From Azolla caroliniana (Eukaryota; Polypodiophyta), in contig JBHGNT010000020.1 in assembly GCA_043228905.1 (NCBI GenBank), forward strand, positions 14,198,001 through 14,262,000: DNA of 64,000 nt, in the 5' to 3' direction. Position 1 is the stretch's first letter, and every line of letters begins with the position of its first letter. A program made the position numbers and the translations under genes. The notes under the pieces were generated by a model that saw only the letters and a list, made by a program, of their open reading frames with translations, was not told the origin of the DNA and ran no database searches. Of the stretch, positions 1 through 9,530 are shown one piece after another.

Positions 1-908
1 AACTTTGTAAGTTCATACCAATGACACATCAAAATGACAAGAGCAGATGAATCTTGTGATGAATTCATATCGAAACATGTAGCATGGGAAGCTCCTTTTA
101 AGATATTTCATAAAATTTACAACAGGGGAATGGCTGCTAACAATTATGTGGAATATCATGTCCGCTTTGAGCATTATACATCTTTGTTTCAATGTCAATT
201 TGCTCTAATCTCCAGTTTTTTGCATTGCCAACACCAAACTCTACCTTCTCTTGATAAGGTTATGTATGTCACAAGGAGGGGTTGCTTTAGCTTAGATGCA
301 TTCAAGTAAAGAAATTAGATGGGGCAATCTCAAGCAGTTGATGAAGCAGGACTCTCCCTATACAAATTTCTGAATACAAACTAATTTCTTTTTCCTGAGC
401 ATCAGCTTTCAATCTCATTTACTTCAACCTTGTCTTGATCTTTGTTGCATGCTAAGTCCCAACACAACAAATAATTATGGAACTACTGCTAATTGTTTAC
501 GATTTTTTGCTTGTAATTAGTAAAGGTCACATTAAATTATTCATTGTTTTTACAATGGATAGTGCTCATAATATAAGAAGCCAAAAAACATACAATGTAT
601 GGAAATCTTAACAAGGAATCAGTTTAAAACCCAAAGTGCAGCAATAAAAAGTAAAAACACGTCAATCAAACTTAGATATGTTCTGGAAAACCAAATTACT
701 CTGTCAGTGCATAAACATACTCATATATTCCCCAAATATTTTGGTATGTTTTTGCTTATTTTGCCGAGTGCCTATAAATTTTCTGAATTTACCCAAATGC
801 CCTCTGGGTCAACAACATGCTCTTGGAAAATTTATTCTGTTATTTGAGTAATCATTAAGGTCAAAATGCCCTTTTTCTCAATTATATGGTAAATTCATCC
901 CCTTTTCT

Positions 909-949
<41 letters not shown>

Positions 950-1357
950 GCAAGCATTTTGGGTAGGTAATAAAGAAAAACTGAAGGCTATTTCAATTTT
1001 TTTTTCCTTTTAACAGATGGGCTTCTAACCGATAAGAAAACCAACCATTGATATCCAAATCTTTTACATTGGATGAGACCACTTTCTTCTTCCATTTGTT
1101 ACATATTAGACCTTAATAAACTCTAACAGGTACAAAAATATATAGATTTTTTGTTTTGAAAAAAATGGGCTTTGCAACAAGCCAACATGAATCTCTTCAG
1201 AGGAAATCCAGCAACAAAAAAAAACAAAAGGATCTTCAAATCTCCACTCTTGCTTACATTGTTAGGTTTATAAAATCTCTCTTACGGCAGTTACTCATAT
1301 TCGTAACCGTGACAACAACCAAACCCCATGGGATAAACACTTAGATCAAATTGAAAC
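1..1357. other. No gene recognised; AT-rich flank
   Basis: AT-rich sequence with only short chance ORFs. None shows a recognisable motif or plausible splice structure. The only clear structure is a compound dinucleotide repeat at 911-949. The last part (about 1150-1357) is downstream of the minus-strand EF-Ts gene and probably contains its 3' UTR. Confidence 0.5.
911..949. repeat. Compound microsatellite (TC)n(AC)n
   Basis: A perfect run of TC dinucleotides (911-932) passes directly into AC dinucleotides (933-949). The same TC-to-AC architecture recurs in this window at about 48082-48138 (reverse order) and at 61234-61302. Confidence 0.95.
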
Positions 1358-2230
1358 TTAGCTGGATTTGGTTTGTGCGGCAACTTCGGCTGCAAAGTCT
1401 TGGCTACGTTTCTGCAGTCCTTCTCCAAGAACAAACCTCTCAAACCTCCTCACCTTTATATTTTCTCCTATCACGGCTATCTTTTGCTTGATAAGATCCT
1501 TGATTAGCAGTGAATCATCTTTGATATAGGATTGCTCGAGCAATGAGAGCTCGTTAAGTAGCTTCGCGATTCTCCCTTCAACAATCTTTGCTCGTATAGC
1601 CTCCGGTTTCTTAGCCAAATCTTCCTTCTGCATCTCAATCTCCTTCTCTTTTGCAATAAACTCAGCTGGGATGTCTTCAATCGAGATATACTTGACTTGT
1701 TGTGATGCAACGAGTTGCATCGCGAGGTCATCGACAAGTTCTTGGAAGATATTTCCACGGGCGACAAAATCAGTTTCACAATTCACTTCGATAAGGACGC
1801 CAATCCGATTGTCATGAATATAGCTACCCACTCGTCCCTCTGCAGTGATTCGGGTTGATTTCTTCTCAGCACTAGCTAGCCCTTTCTTTCGAAGAAACTC
1901 TCGTGCTTTGTCGAAATCTCCATCATTAGTCTCTAATGCTCTCTTGCAATCCATCATCCCGGCCCCCGTTTCTTCACGGAGCGTCTTCACGAGAGCAGGA
2001 GTGATGGCTGACTTAACATCTGAGGATGAAGAAGCTCTCACAACATGAGAGGATCTGAGCTTCCATGGTGTGCTTGGCGATGATGGGTCAGAGCTCTTAC
2101 CTTTGATTCTCAGCATACCCGAACAGCTTGATTCTCCAATGATCCTGATTTGGCATTTTGCCGAGTAGAAAGCTTGGTGGTGTGGTTGAGGAGCAAGCTG
2201 AGATACACAAGGTAATGCTAGAGGTGCCAT
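1358..2230 (-). CDS. Plastid-type elongation factor Ts, single exon, stand-alone
   Basis: Translation elongation factor Ts, the guanine-nucleotide exchange factor for EF-Tu, predicted to act in the chloroplast stroma. The 290-residue ORF has no intron. Residues 1 to about 65 are Ser/Arg-rich with almost no acidic residues and end at a VRA-SSS site, a typical transit peptide. Residues 74-115 form the UBA/TS-N domain ([16 protein letters not shown]). The EF-Tu-contacting TDFVAR motif is at 153-158, and the C terminus ends [14 protein letters not shown]. From what I know of the family, the mature part resembles the C-terminal EF-Ts module of the plant plastid polyprotein PETs more than mitochondrial EF-Ts. 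The S1 domains and the first EF-Ts module of PETs are absent here. The reading frame is undamaged, so it is probably functional. The start is the first ATG of the ORF, about 100 bases downstream of a TATA box. The lack of introns would fit a retrocopy that gained a transit peptide. Confidence 0.93.
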   Translation of the reverse strand: MAPLALPCVSQLAPQPHHQAFYSAKCQIRIIGESSCSGMLRIKGKSSDPSSPSTPWKLRSSHVVRASSSSDVKSAITPALVKTLREETGAGMMDCKRALETNDGDFDKAREFLRKKGLASAEKKSTRITAEGRVGSYIHDNRIGVLIEVNCETDFVARGNIFQELVDDLAMQLVASQQVKYISIEDIPAEFIAKEKEIEMQKEDLAKKPEAIRAKIVEGRIAKLLNELSLLEQSYIKDDSLLIKDLIKQKIAVIGENIKVRRFERFVLGEGLQKRSQDFAAEVAAQTKSS

Positions 2231-2244
2231 GGATTGCTCTGTTC

Positions 2245-2269
2245 CTGTTCTGTTCTGTTCTGTTCTGTT
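2245..2269. repeat. Pentanucleotide repeat (CTGTT)n in EF-Ts 5' UTR
   Basis: About five copies of CTGTT (GAACA on the minus strand) lie immediately upstream of the EF-Ts start codon, inside the predicted 5' UTR. Confidence 0.9.
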
Positions 2270-2331
2270 CCTTTCCTTCCTTTTTTCTGGATAATCCCAA
2301 CATACCTTTGTAAATTGTGTGGTGCTCTCTC

Positions 2332-2413
2332 TATATATGCCCTCTTAAGAAAAAGAGCCTTCTTGGACAGAAATACATGGTGAGATGAGATGTGTTACAA
2401 GGTCATTGGCCCA
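2332..2413 (-). promoter_or_regulatory. EF-Ts promoter: TATA box and site II motif
   Basis: Read on the minus strand, a CATATATAG TATA box (2332-2338) lies about 100 bases upstream of the EF-Ts ATG. A TGGGCC site II-type motif (2408-2413) lies about 75 bases further upstream. Site II elements are known from plant promoters of translation and organelle genes. The placement is plausible but untested. Confidence 0.55.
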
Positions 2414-2419
2414 CAAGAC

Positions 2420-3670
2420 TCGCTTTCCTGGCTTGTCTTGTCGTGCGGACAAAATATGTCCCGAGCCGTCCAAGCCAATGGGGACAAATGCTCATGACCC
2501 GCCATCAGTAGCTCAAACTTCTTCCTGATTCTTCCCAATCAGATCGTCAGCATTTCCATCATTCATTCTGACCTTATATGTATGCAAATTGTCTGAATCG
2601 ACAACCCTTGCTTTTATCATCTTCTCTATCTCTTATAACTTATCCTCTCGCATAAACCCACCATCATACTTCATCCGACACGATATGAGCACCTCCTTGG
2701 ATTAGTCTCATGTGTTGACCTACTTTTTATTGTAGCACCATGGGAGCTTTACATAAGCAAATTTTAGCCATTCCCTCCTAGTTTTGTTCCATTTACTTGA
2801 TGGCTCCTAGCTTAAGGGTTTCATGAATCGATAGATAAGAAGCTGTTTGAATTCCTTAATTGAGGCAAAATTTGTTGCCAACACCCATTGTTGTATTGTG
2901 CATCCCCGCCTTCAGGGAAATCTCCAACGTTTAGGCATCATCAACAACATTCTCACCTACTTGTGTTTTGTGTGCTTAATGCCTCTTATCCTTTGGTTCT
3001 TTTTGAGAAGAATGTCATTCATCCGTGACATGCTCCCCTTGTACACTTCCTTCCTATCCACAAGCCAAATTTGTTTGGGGCAATGTTGCCATGCTCTTAA
3101 CTTACAAAGTCTTCATTGTTCACAAACTTACCCCATTAATGGCCCTTGCTTTTGTAAGTTGACGTCTTACCTTAGACCTAGGGTTTCGTGCTAGTTTCCT
3201 ATTTCGGTGCTAAATGTCTAGAATTATTGCTACACATGTTAAGAGACAACAACAGATCCTTGTGATGGGGCACACTTTGTCCCTTTCCATTTCTCCCCCA
3301 TGAATCTCGTACATTCGACTAGAATAATCCTATAACATCATCAATTTCATGAATTTATCTCACTCCTTGTGAAGTCAAAGCACCACAAACTTCAATTATT
3401 TATCTCACTCCTCTGCGACCAAAACATCTGACAAATATAGCTTCCAAGGTCATATATAGATGAGCACTAGGAGGTCTTATTTCTCTCATGTTGCACCATC
3501 ACTAGTCTAACCACCATCCGTTCATGTTTGCTTGTCTTCATGTAGAAGAAATAAAGGAAATGGCCGTGATGCCCGTCCCGTATGTGTGCACCGAGTTTCA
3601 AGAAGAATAGGTCATCAGAACCCAAAAGGGTATGCGGGTAATTTCAACAAACGTTGGTGTGTAAGGGTAT
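2420..3670. other. No gene recognised between EF-Ts and the ERSE promoter
   Basis: A 115-codon chance ORF at 2847-3194 has no recognisable domain. I found no splice-consistent coding stretches or repeat structure. It may be decayed transposon sequence, but nothing identifies a family. Confidence 0.45.
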
Positions 3671-3687
3671 CCCGGGGCCCACGTTAC

Positions 3688-3697
3688 TATAAAAATA
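3688..3697 (+). promoter_or_regulatory. Candidate TATA box (TATAAAAATA)
   Basis: A TATA-like sequence follows a GGGGCCCACGTT motif and directly precedes the tandem ERSE array. If it is used on the plus strand, the ERSE array would sit at or just downstream of the transcription start. That is unusual, so a TATA-less start near 3840-3900 is an alternative. Confidence 0.35.
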
Positions 3698-3712
3698 TCG
3701 TCTCTGTCTTCG

Positions 3713-3835
3713 CCAATGAGATCGCTCCACGTCAACAGGCCATCCGACCAATGAAATGGCCCCACGTCAGCAGGCATCCCGCCAATGAAATGGTCCCACG
3801 TCAGCAGGCCATCCCGCCAATGAAATGGCCCCACG
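3713..3835 (+). promoter_or_regulatory. Four tandem ER-stress response elements (ERSE) overlapping UPRE
   Basis: Four copies match CCAAT-N9-CCACG exactly: 3713-3731, 3748-3766, 3782-3800 and 3817-3835. Their spacing is 35, 34 and 35 bases. In each copy CCACG continues as CCACGTCA, the reverse complement of the UPRE core TGACGTGG. CCAAT-N9-CCACG is the classical ERSE (written CCAAT-N10-CACG in plants), bound by NF-Y together with bZIP factors of the ATF6/bZIP28 type in the unfolded-protein response. The array lies 70-192 bases upstream of the ATG at 3905 and about 450 bases upstream of the PPR ATG. Function is inferred from the motif match; which gene it controls is unknown. Confidence 0.8.
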
Positions 3836-3904
3836 TCAGCACCCCTTTCCCTCCCCTCCCCAGGGGGGGCCATTTTCCTTATCCGAGCAAGGAAGGGTTC
3901 AGCG

Positions 3905-4202
3905 ATGGCGGACCTTCCTCGGCTGCTTCCAAACAGGATCATGTCTCCACAGGCGTTTCCTTCCGAAGCAGAAATGTTCGTGACTGTCTGGTATGCATAT
4001 CCTTCCCCTTCTTTCTCCACCTCTGTAATCATTCCAAAAGGAGCAACCGAATCATAATCATCGTCGTCTTCATCAATATCATAACGTCACCGCCGCCTCC
4101 ACTATCTTCAGGATCCACCCAGTTGAAGCTCAACAGAAAGTCATGAGAATGTGTTGTTTTTACCGAGCTTTCATGGCTTTTGTCTCTTTGAGGTTTTCAT
4201 GA
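3905..4202 (+). CDS. Possible small spliced ORF (about 58 codons), unidentified
   Basis: ATG at 3905 opens MADLPRLLPNRIMSPQAF. A good donor (GTATGC) is at 3991 and a pyrimidine-rich acceptor (TATCTTCAG) ends at 4111. Joining 3905-3990 to 4112-4202 keeps the frame and completes a Trp codon across the junction, giving a small Cys/Met-containing protein that ends LRFS. Unspliced, the frame closes after about 50 codons. I do not recognise the product. It could be a short independent gene, an upstream ORF of the PPR transcript that begins 80 bases later, or the 5' exon of something larger. It directly follows the ERSE array, so it is the closest candidate target. Confidence 0.35.
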
Positions 4203-4282
4203 CTAAAGATGATCCGATCATCACCTTTATGAGATCAGAGGAAATGCCTAAATCTGTTATATTACCTTAGATTTCATGACTG

Positions 4283-7267
4283 ATGAGCATCTCCTTGTGT
4301 CAGGGAGCTTTTGCTTCCATCGTACTATTAGGCAATCTGAGAAACGATCATCATCATATTGATCCGAAGAGATCACTAACTTTTCATCTTGCAATCCCTC
4401 TTCAAACAGGCAGAGAACGAAGGAAGAGAAACTATGCCATCCTGCAAAAACGGGAGGGGAAACTTTTTCCATGGCAGCTTGAAAGAAAGTGCGGCAGTCA
4501 TACACGCAAAAAGCATCAGTCTGATGATAATCTCTCAACAGATCCAAGGCTTGAAAATATCATCGAAGAATTTATGGAACCTGAAACAGGTAGTATCAGT
4601 TCTGTCAGAGAAGTCATAGCTAATTATGGCAGCAACAGTGATCTCAATTTTAACTTGAATGATCTTGTGCTTTCCCTGAAAGGTTGTGATAAACCATCAG
4701 ATCTCGATCATGGTAGATACCTCCATAGCCTCATATGTAAATATGGACTCGATCGAAGCATTTTTATAGGGAATTCTCTTATTCAGATGTATGGTCAATG
4801 TGGAAGCACAGACGAAGCACAGTTAGCATTTTACAGATTATTACCTGAAGCTAACTTGTTTTCATGGAATCTGTTAATGAAATCTTATCTTCAAAATGGA
4901 TATTTTGAGATAATGAAATTGGTCTTCGAAGCCTTGCCCTGTAAGGATGTGATTTCATGGACGTGTATGATCAAAGCATTTACTTTGTATGGTAAGGATA
5001 AGGAAGCTATACATGTGTTTTATGAAATGCAGAGGTCAGAAGATAGCAAACCAAATAAGGTAACACATGTTTGTATCCTTAGTGCATGTAATACTCCTGA
5101 TGCTCTTGAAGACGGTTACGAAATCCACGCTTCCATTATTTACAATGGCTATGAAGTAGATGATATGATTGGAACTTCACTGATTTCCATGTATGGAAGA
5201 TGTCATAGTCTTTGTAGTGCCAGAATTGTACTCTGTCTGATTGATAAAAAGGATATAATCTCATGGAACTCTATGATTTCAGCATGTACGGAAAATTGCC
5301 AGAGTGAGGAAGCATTAGATATCTACTTTCATATGTTATCAGTTGGGGTGAAACCTGATAACTTTACTTTTGTTACTATTCTAGATGCCTGCACGATGGT
5401 AAGGGACTTAGAAGTAGGAAAGAGTATCCATTCCACCATATCAAACACTACATACAAGAATGCCATTGCAGTAAATAATGCTCTCATCACTTTCTATGGA
5501 AAGTGTTTTTGTTTCGATATAGCAAAGGGACTGTTTGAAGAGATGAAAGAAAGAGATGTCATCACTTGGAACGCAATGATTGCTGCATGTACCCAGAACG
5601 GTCATGAAGATGAAGCTTTAGCTCTGTTCCATGGGATGCTGGAAAATGGCTTTGATCCAAGCAATATTACGTTTTTTGGCATGTTAGATGAGTGTACTAG
5701 TTTAGCGAAAGGATTCACAATACATACCTATGCTGTGAAATTTGGGCATGATCAGGACGTACTAATTGGAAATGTTATGGTGAATTTCTATGGTAAGCTT
5801 CAAAATATGGATGAAGCAGAAGCAGTATTTTGGACAATCTCTCAGCGAGATGTGGCTTCTTGGAATAATTTGATCCATCACAAAGGTCATGTCAAAGAAT
5901 CTATACAAATGTTTTATAGAATGCAGTTGGAGGGTATTTTGCCTGACCAGGCGACCTTCATCTACATGGTTGATACTTGTGCTAGTTTAGAAGATTTTGA
6001 CAATGGAAGGATGTGTCATGTGGCTATACAAAGTAGCCATCACCATCATGATCTCGCCATTGGAATTGCCCTCCTCAGAATGTATGGAAAATGTGGAAGG
6101 CTCGGTGAAGCGAAGAGCATCTTTGAACAAATGCCACAAAAAAACATTGTTTCTTGGAATGCAATTATCAAAGCGTGTGTTCAGAATGGAGAGAACAAAG
6201 AGGCTCTGAATCTCTTCTATCAGCTACAAGAAATGGGTATGTATCCTGACAAAGTGACCTTCTTGTATGCACTTAATGGATGTGATGCTCAGGAGCTTTT
6301 AGAAGAGGGAAGAAAATTGCATGCTATCGTCATTAGTGTTGGATATGGGGAAAACCAGGAGATTGGCCATGCCCTTATTAGCATGTATGGAAAATGCAAT
6401 AGTCTGGAAGATTCAAACATTGCTTTCAATAGGATCAATCATAAAACTGTTGTTTCTTGGAATGCTGTGCTGACTGCATGCCGGCAGAATATGGACGGAA
6501 CTATGGCTTTGACATTGTTTCACCAAATGGAAAATGAACACGTGGAACCTGATAAAATTACATATATTTGTGCTCTTGATGCATGTGCTAGCATTGCAGC
6601 TTTATCAGAAGGTGAAAGTATCCATAATATGATAACTGATAAGGGATGGGAGATAGATACTGTTGTGGGGAATGCACTCATCAACATGTACGGAAAATGT
6701 GGGAACATCAACAAGGCCATGAGCATCCTTAGAAACATATCCTGCAGAGATGTAGTTTCTTGGAGCTCACTCATTGCAATTTGTGCACAAAATGGTCAAG
6801 CTGATTTGGCTCTATCCCTTTTTCAACAGATGAAGCTAGATGGTGTGGACCCAAATCATATTTCTTTCACTTGTGCCCTTACTGCATGTAGTCAAGTTGG
6901 ACTTATTGATCATGGAAGACAATACTTTGCTTCAATTAGTAAAGACTATGGCATGGTTCCTACACTCGAACATTATGTTTGTATGATTGATCTACTTAGT
7001 CGAGCTGGACACTTGGATGAGGCAGAAGAATTGATTGGGCAAATGCCATATAAGAAAGTTCCAATGGTATGTTTGAATTTACTTGGAGCTTGCCACAAGT
7101 ATGGTGATGTAGAGAGAGGAGAAAAAGCTTTTATGAAGTGTCTTGAGCTAGAGTCTGATAATTCTGCTCCCTATGTGATAATGGCAAATCTTTATTCTTC
7201 AGCTGGTATGCATGAAGATGCTGCAAAAGTCAGAGAAGCTTTAAAGAGCAAGATTATGAGAAAATAG
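4283..7267 (+). CDS. PLS-class pentatricopeptide repeat protein, E-type C terminus
   Basis: A 994-residue intronless PPR protein, the family of sequence-specific RNA-binding proteins that act in chloroplasts or mitochondria (editing, splicing, stability). From about residue 130 to 910 it is a continuous series of P, L and S repeats, visible as recurring signatures: IQMYGQCG (167-174), DVISWTCMI (222-230), DIISWNSMI (324-332), DVITWNAMI (425-433), RMYGKCG (599-605), NIVSWNAII (621-629), NMYGKCG (801-807) and DVVSWSSLI (823-831). The end (about 922-994) is an E1-like motif closing AAKVREALKSKIMRK, with no E2 or DYW deaminase domain. The first 100 residues are basic and could be a targeting region, but no clear presequence is visible. 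The start is the first ATG after an in-frame stop at 4277. Some repeats are irregular (ASWNNLIHHKGH near 526-536 is shortened). Confidence 0.92.
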   Translation: MSISLCQGAFASIVLLGNLRNDHHHIDPKRSLTFHLAIPLQTGRERRKRNYAILQKREGKLFPWQLERKCGSHTRKKHQSDDNLSTDPRLENIIEEFMEPETGSISSVREVIANYGSNSDLNFNLNDLVLSLKGCDKPSDLDHGRYLHSLICKYGLDRSIFIGNSLIQMYGQCGSTDEAQLAFYRLLPEANLFSWNLLMKSYLQNGYFEIMKLVFEALPCKDVISWTCMIKAFTLYGKDKEAIHVFYEMQRSEDSKPNKVTHVCILSACNTPDALEDGYEIHASIIYNGYEVDDMIGTSLISMYGRCHSLCSARIVLCLIDKKDIISWNSMISACTENCQSEEALDIYFHMLSVGVKPDNFTFVTILDACTMVRDLEVGKSIHSTISNTTYKNAIAVNNALITFYGKCFCFDIAKGLFEEMKERDVITWNAMIAACTQNGHEDEALALFHGMLENGFDPSNITFFGMLDECTSLAKGFTIHTYAVKFGHDQDVLIGNVMVNFYGKLQNMDEAEAVFWTISQRDVASWNNLIHHKGHVKESIQMFYRMQLEGILPDQATFIYMVDTCASLEDFDNGRMCHVAIQSSHHHHDLAIGIALLRMYGKCGRLGEAKSIFEQMPQKNIVSWNAIIKACVQNGENKEALNLFYQLQEMGMYPDKVTFLYALNGCDAQELLEEGRKLHAIVISVGYGENQEIGHALISMYGKCNSLEDSNIAFNRINHKTVVSWNAVLTACRQNMDGTMALTLFHQMENEHVEPDKITYICALDACASIAALSEGESIHNMITDKGWEIDTVVGNALINMYGKCGNINKAMSILRNISCRDVVSWSSLIAICAQNGQADLALSLFQQMKLDGVDPNHISFTCALTACSQVGLIDHGRQYFASISKDYGMVPTLEHYVCMIDLLSRAGHLDEAEELIGQMPYKKVPMVCLNLLGACHKYGDVERGEKAFMKCLELESDNSAPYVIMANLYSSAGMHEDAAKVREALKSKIMRK

Positions 7268-7275
7268 AGCATGAA

Positions 7276-7405
7276 ATGGCAAGATTATGTTGACTTTGAA
7301 CAGGAATTTGGCAAGGTTATGTTGACATAGAACAGGAATTGGCAAGATTATGTTGAGATAAAACGGGAAATGACAAGATTAGGATGTCATAAAACATGAA
7401 TTTGC
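7276..7405. repeat. Imperfect 33-bp tandem repeat downstream of the PPR gene
   Basis: About four diverged copies of a unit built on GGCAAGATTATGTTGA...GAACAGGAAT start near 7278, 7310, 7342 and 7373. They begin just after the PPR stop codon and probably lie in its 3' UTR. Confidence 0.75.
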
Positions 7406-7701
7406 CAAGGAGTTGACGTTCAAGAAACATTTTCCTGCAAGTTTGGTTGGGGGGATATGATTATATGAGAACACATATCAAGTTTCGATGCGTGGAGATA
7501 CATCCGAACTTATGGATTTGTCAATTTGCAAAAATTGTGACAAAGTAGAACATGAAGAGTTTGCTAACGAGCTTGATATCAAGAACAATTCAAGTTTGGG
7601 ACATGCACCAAAAAACCTCCTTTGCATGCAAATATATACTTGGAATTTCGTGGAAAAATGATTTTGCCAAATTCCCCACAACAAAAGGCTGATTCATATT
7701 T

Positions 7702-8077
7702 GCTCATATTGAAAACCAGCTCTTTTGAACCAGGCATTTACATGGACAAGCTGGAGACATGTTGCACCATGGAGAATATCCCCCCTCCCCCTCTCACGGA
7801 CAAAAAAGCCAGCTCTTTTGAACCAGGCATTTACATGGACAAGCTGGAGACATGTTGCACCATGGAGAATATCCCCCCTCCCCCTCTCACCGGACAAAAA
7901 AGCCAGCTCTTTTGAACCAGGCATTTACATGGACAAGCTGGAGACATGTTGCACCATGGAGAAGCTCATATTGAAAACCAACTCTTTTGAACCAGGCATT
8001 TACATGGACAAGCTGGAGACACGTTGCACCATGGAGAATATCCCCCTTCCCCCTCTCACCGGACAAAAAAGCTGCTT
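7702..8077. repeat. Minisatellite, 75-94 bp unit, four copies
   Basis: The core beginning CTCTTTTGAACCAGGCATTT and running to GTTGCACCATGGAGAA starts near 7720, 7813, 7907 and 7982 (periods 93, 94, 75). Copies are almost identical. Two alternative linkers join the cores: a C-rich linker followed by GGACAAAAAAGC (after copies 1, 2 and 4), and a GCTCATATTGAAAACC linker (before copies 1 and 4). It is open in several frames by chance. Confidence 0.92.
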
Positions 8078-8459
8078 AAATTCATCACATAAGATCTTGA
8101 GCTTAATAAGTGCTTTAAAAGAGTGGATCTTGAGTTTCCTCACATAATTTGGGCCAGTTGCTGATTTTATTTTTGCACTACCTAAAATTCTAGCATGAAA
8201 CAAAAGCCATGAAGCGACAGATGGTTCTTAAAATTTCATATACGGAATGCAGCAAAAATGTCATTATGCTATGGTATAAAAGATGCTTTGATGATGAACC
8301 AAGGAATGGCAAACATACACTCTTGTGAGATTTACATCAAATCTCAAAAGTAATAAAATGAACATTTGTATTCCATCAACTCAAGGAGCAATAGTTAAGT
8401 CTCATTTGAATATATCTAAATTGGAATTAACTTCCTCCAGAAAAGGATTGACTGCATCT

Positions 8460-8745
8460 ACTGCTCTGTATTTTACAAGTTACTGTTGATCTAAGAAACC
8501 CTGTTTCTCATGCATATTTTGCATACCCTGCAATTAGCACATTCCAAGAGACTTCATCTTGAACAGCAAGTTGTTCAAAAACCTCTTCTGGCCTTTAGAG
8601 GTTACCAAGCATGATGTCCATTCCCAAGATCCCCCATTCACTATCTCGTTATGAACAATAGTGATGTTATCCATAACTGCTCTAATCAGAATGTGTTTCA
8701 CCAATGTCACCATCTTGCCACGTTTTTAGTGCCAAGATGTTGATA
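8460..8745 (-). pseudogene. Decayed PPR fragment
   Basis: On the minus strand, about 8505-8600 translates to EEVFEQLAVQDEVSWNVLI followed by AGYAKYA and a stop. This is the junction of two PLS repeats. Upstream on the same strand, pieces such as KHILIRAVMDNITIVHNEIV resemble the HAHI...VGNSLV part of a PPR cassette, but with frameshifts. No start, no continuous frame and no further intact repeats are visible, so it is read as a relic. Confidence 0.65.
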
Positions 8746-8759
8746 CAAGGAAAAGGACA

Positions 8760-9530
8760 TCGATACTTGTAATTGATGCTCGTATGCAAGGCCTAGTTCT
8801 TGCCTAATGCACTGCCCCCGAAATGACAAATCTTGTTATAGATATCAATGTTTCGCAAAATTGTTGTGAAGATGTTTCAATGCATGTCAAATTCCCTACC
8901 TGCCCAATCATGTTTATATAGTGAAATTCAAAACTTTCCTAGCAATCACATGATCTTGAATTTATGCTAATTTAACTCTACTCCTAATCATATCTCATCT
9001 ATAATCTCAATGTTGTAGTACAAGGACTATATAATTCAGAAGCAAGGTTGTTTCATCATTAATGAAATTATTGTGGCCCACCCTGGATTACATTGCTTGA
9101 GCCTTCGCTAAGAAGTATTTCATTTCTTCCTATCGAGCATCCCAAGGTGAAAGCAATATCCGGTGGAAGTACATTAACTCGTGATCAAGGGCATTTAGGG
9201 GAATAACTCGTGATCAAGGGCATTAACTCTACTTGACGGGGATTTCTGTGGACATTCACTCCATCTAGGTTTAGTACATTCACTCACAATAGGCTTCCTC
9301 ATTATTGTGGTACTACTACTAAGGCATTTCCATTCCCAGAGGTTTGATATGCTTTAAAAGCTCTTCAGGAAAGTCTCATAAGGTTAAAGTAGAACAGAGC
9401 ATACATCAGCCATGGCTGCTCCTATCTAGTTTGCATGTATTTTTCACGATTCTTTTTGTTTACGTTCTCTTCACTAGATTTCTCGACCTTCTCCAACAGA
9501 GAACCACTTATCCACATGACATGAGATTCC
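8760..9530. other. No gene recognised; upstream region of THG1
   Basis: No coding signature. A 20-base stretch (AACTCGTGATCAAGGGCATT) is duplicated at about 9176 and 9206. The last few hundred bases should contain the THG1 promoter, but no TATA box is evident. Confidence 0.4.

Noticed and set aside
3688-3697. Minus-strand gene driven from the ERSE region
   Set aside because: ERSEs work in either orientation, but no coding exon was found to the left on the minus strand before the EF-Ts upstream region, so the plus-strand assignment is preferred.
3598-4032. 144-codon minus-strand ORF across the ERSE array
   Set aside because: Its repeats (GPFHW..) are the translated tandem regulatory repeat, and the other strand shows a better start with splice sites. 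No domain.
7694-8147. Repetitive ORFs in both strands over the 93-bp minisatellite
   Set aside because: Periods of 93, 94 and 75 bases do not keep one frame, and no start context, domain or conserved protein is seen. Chance open frames in a minisatellite.
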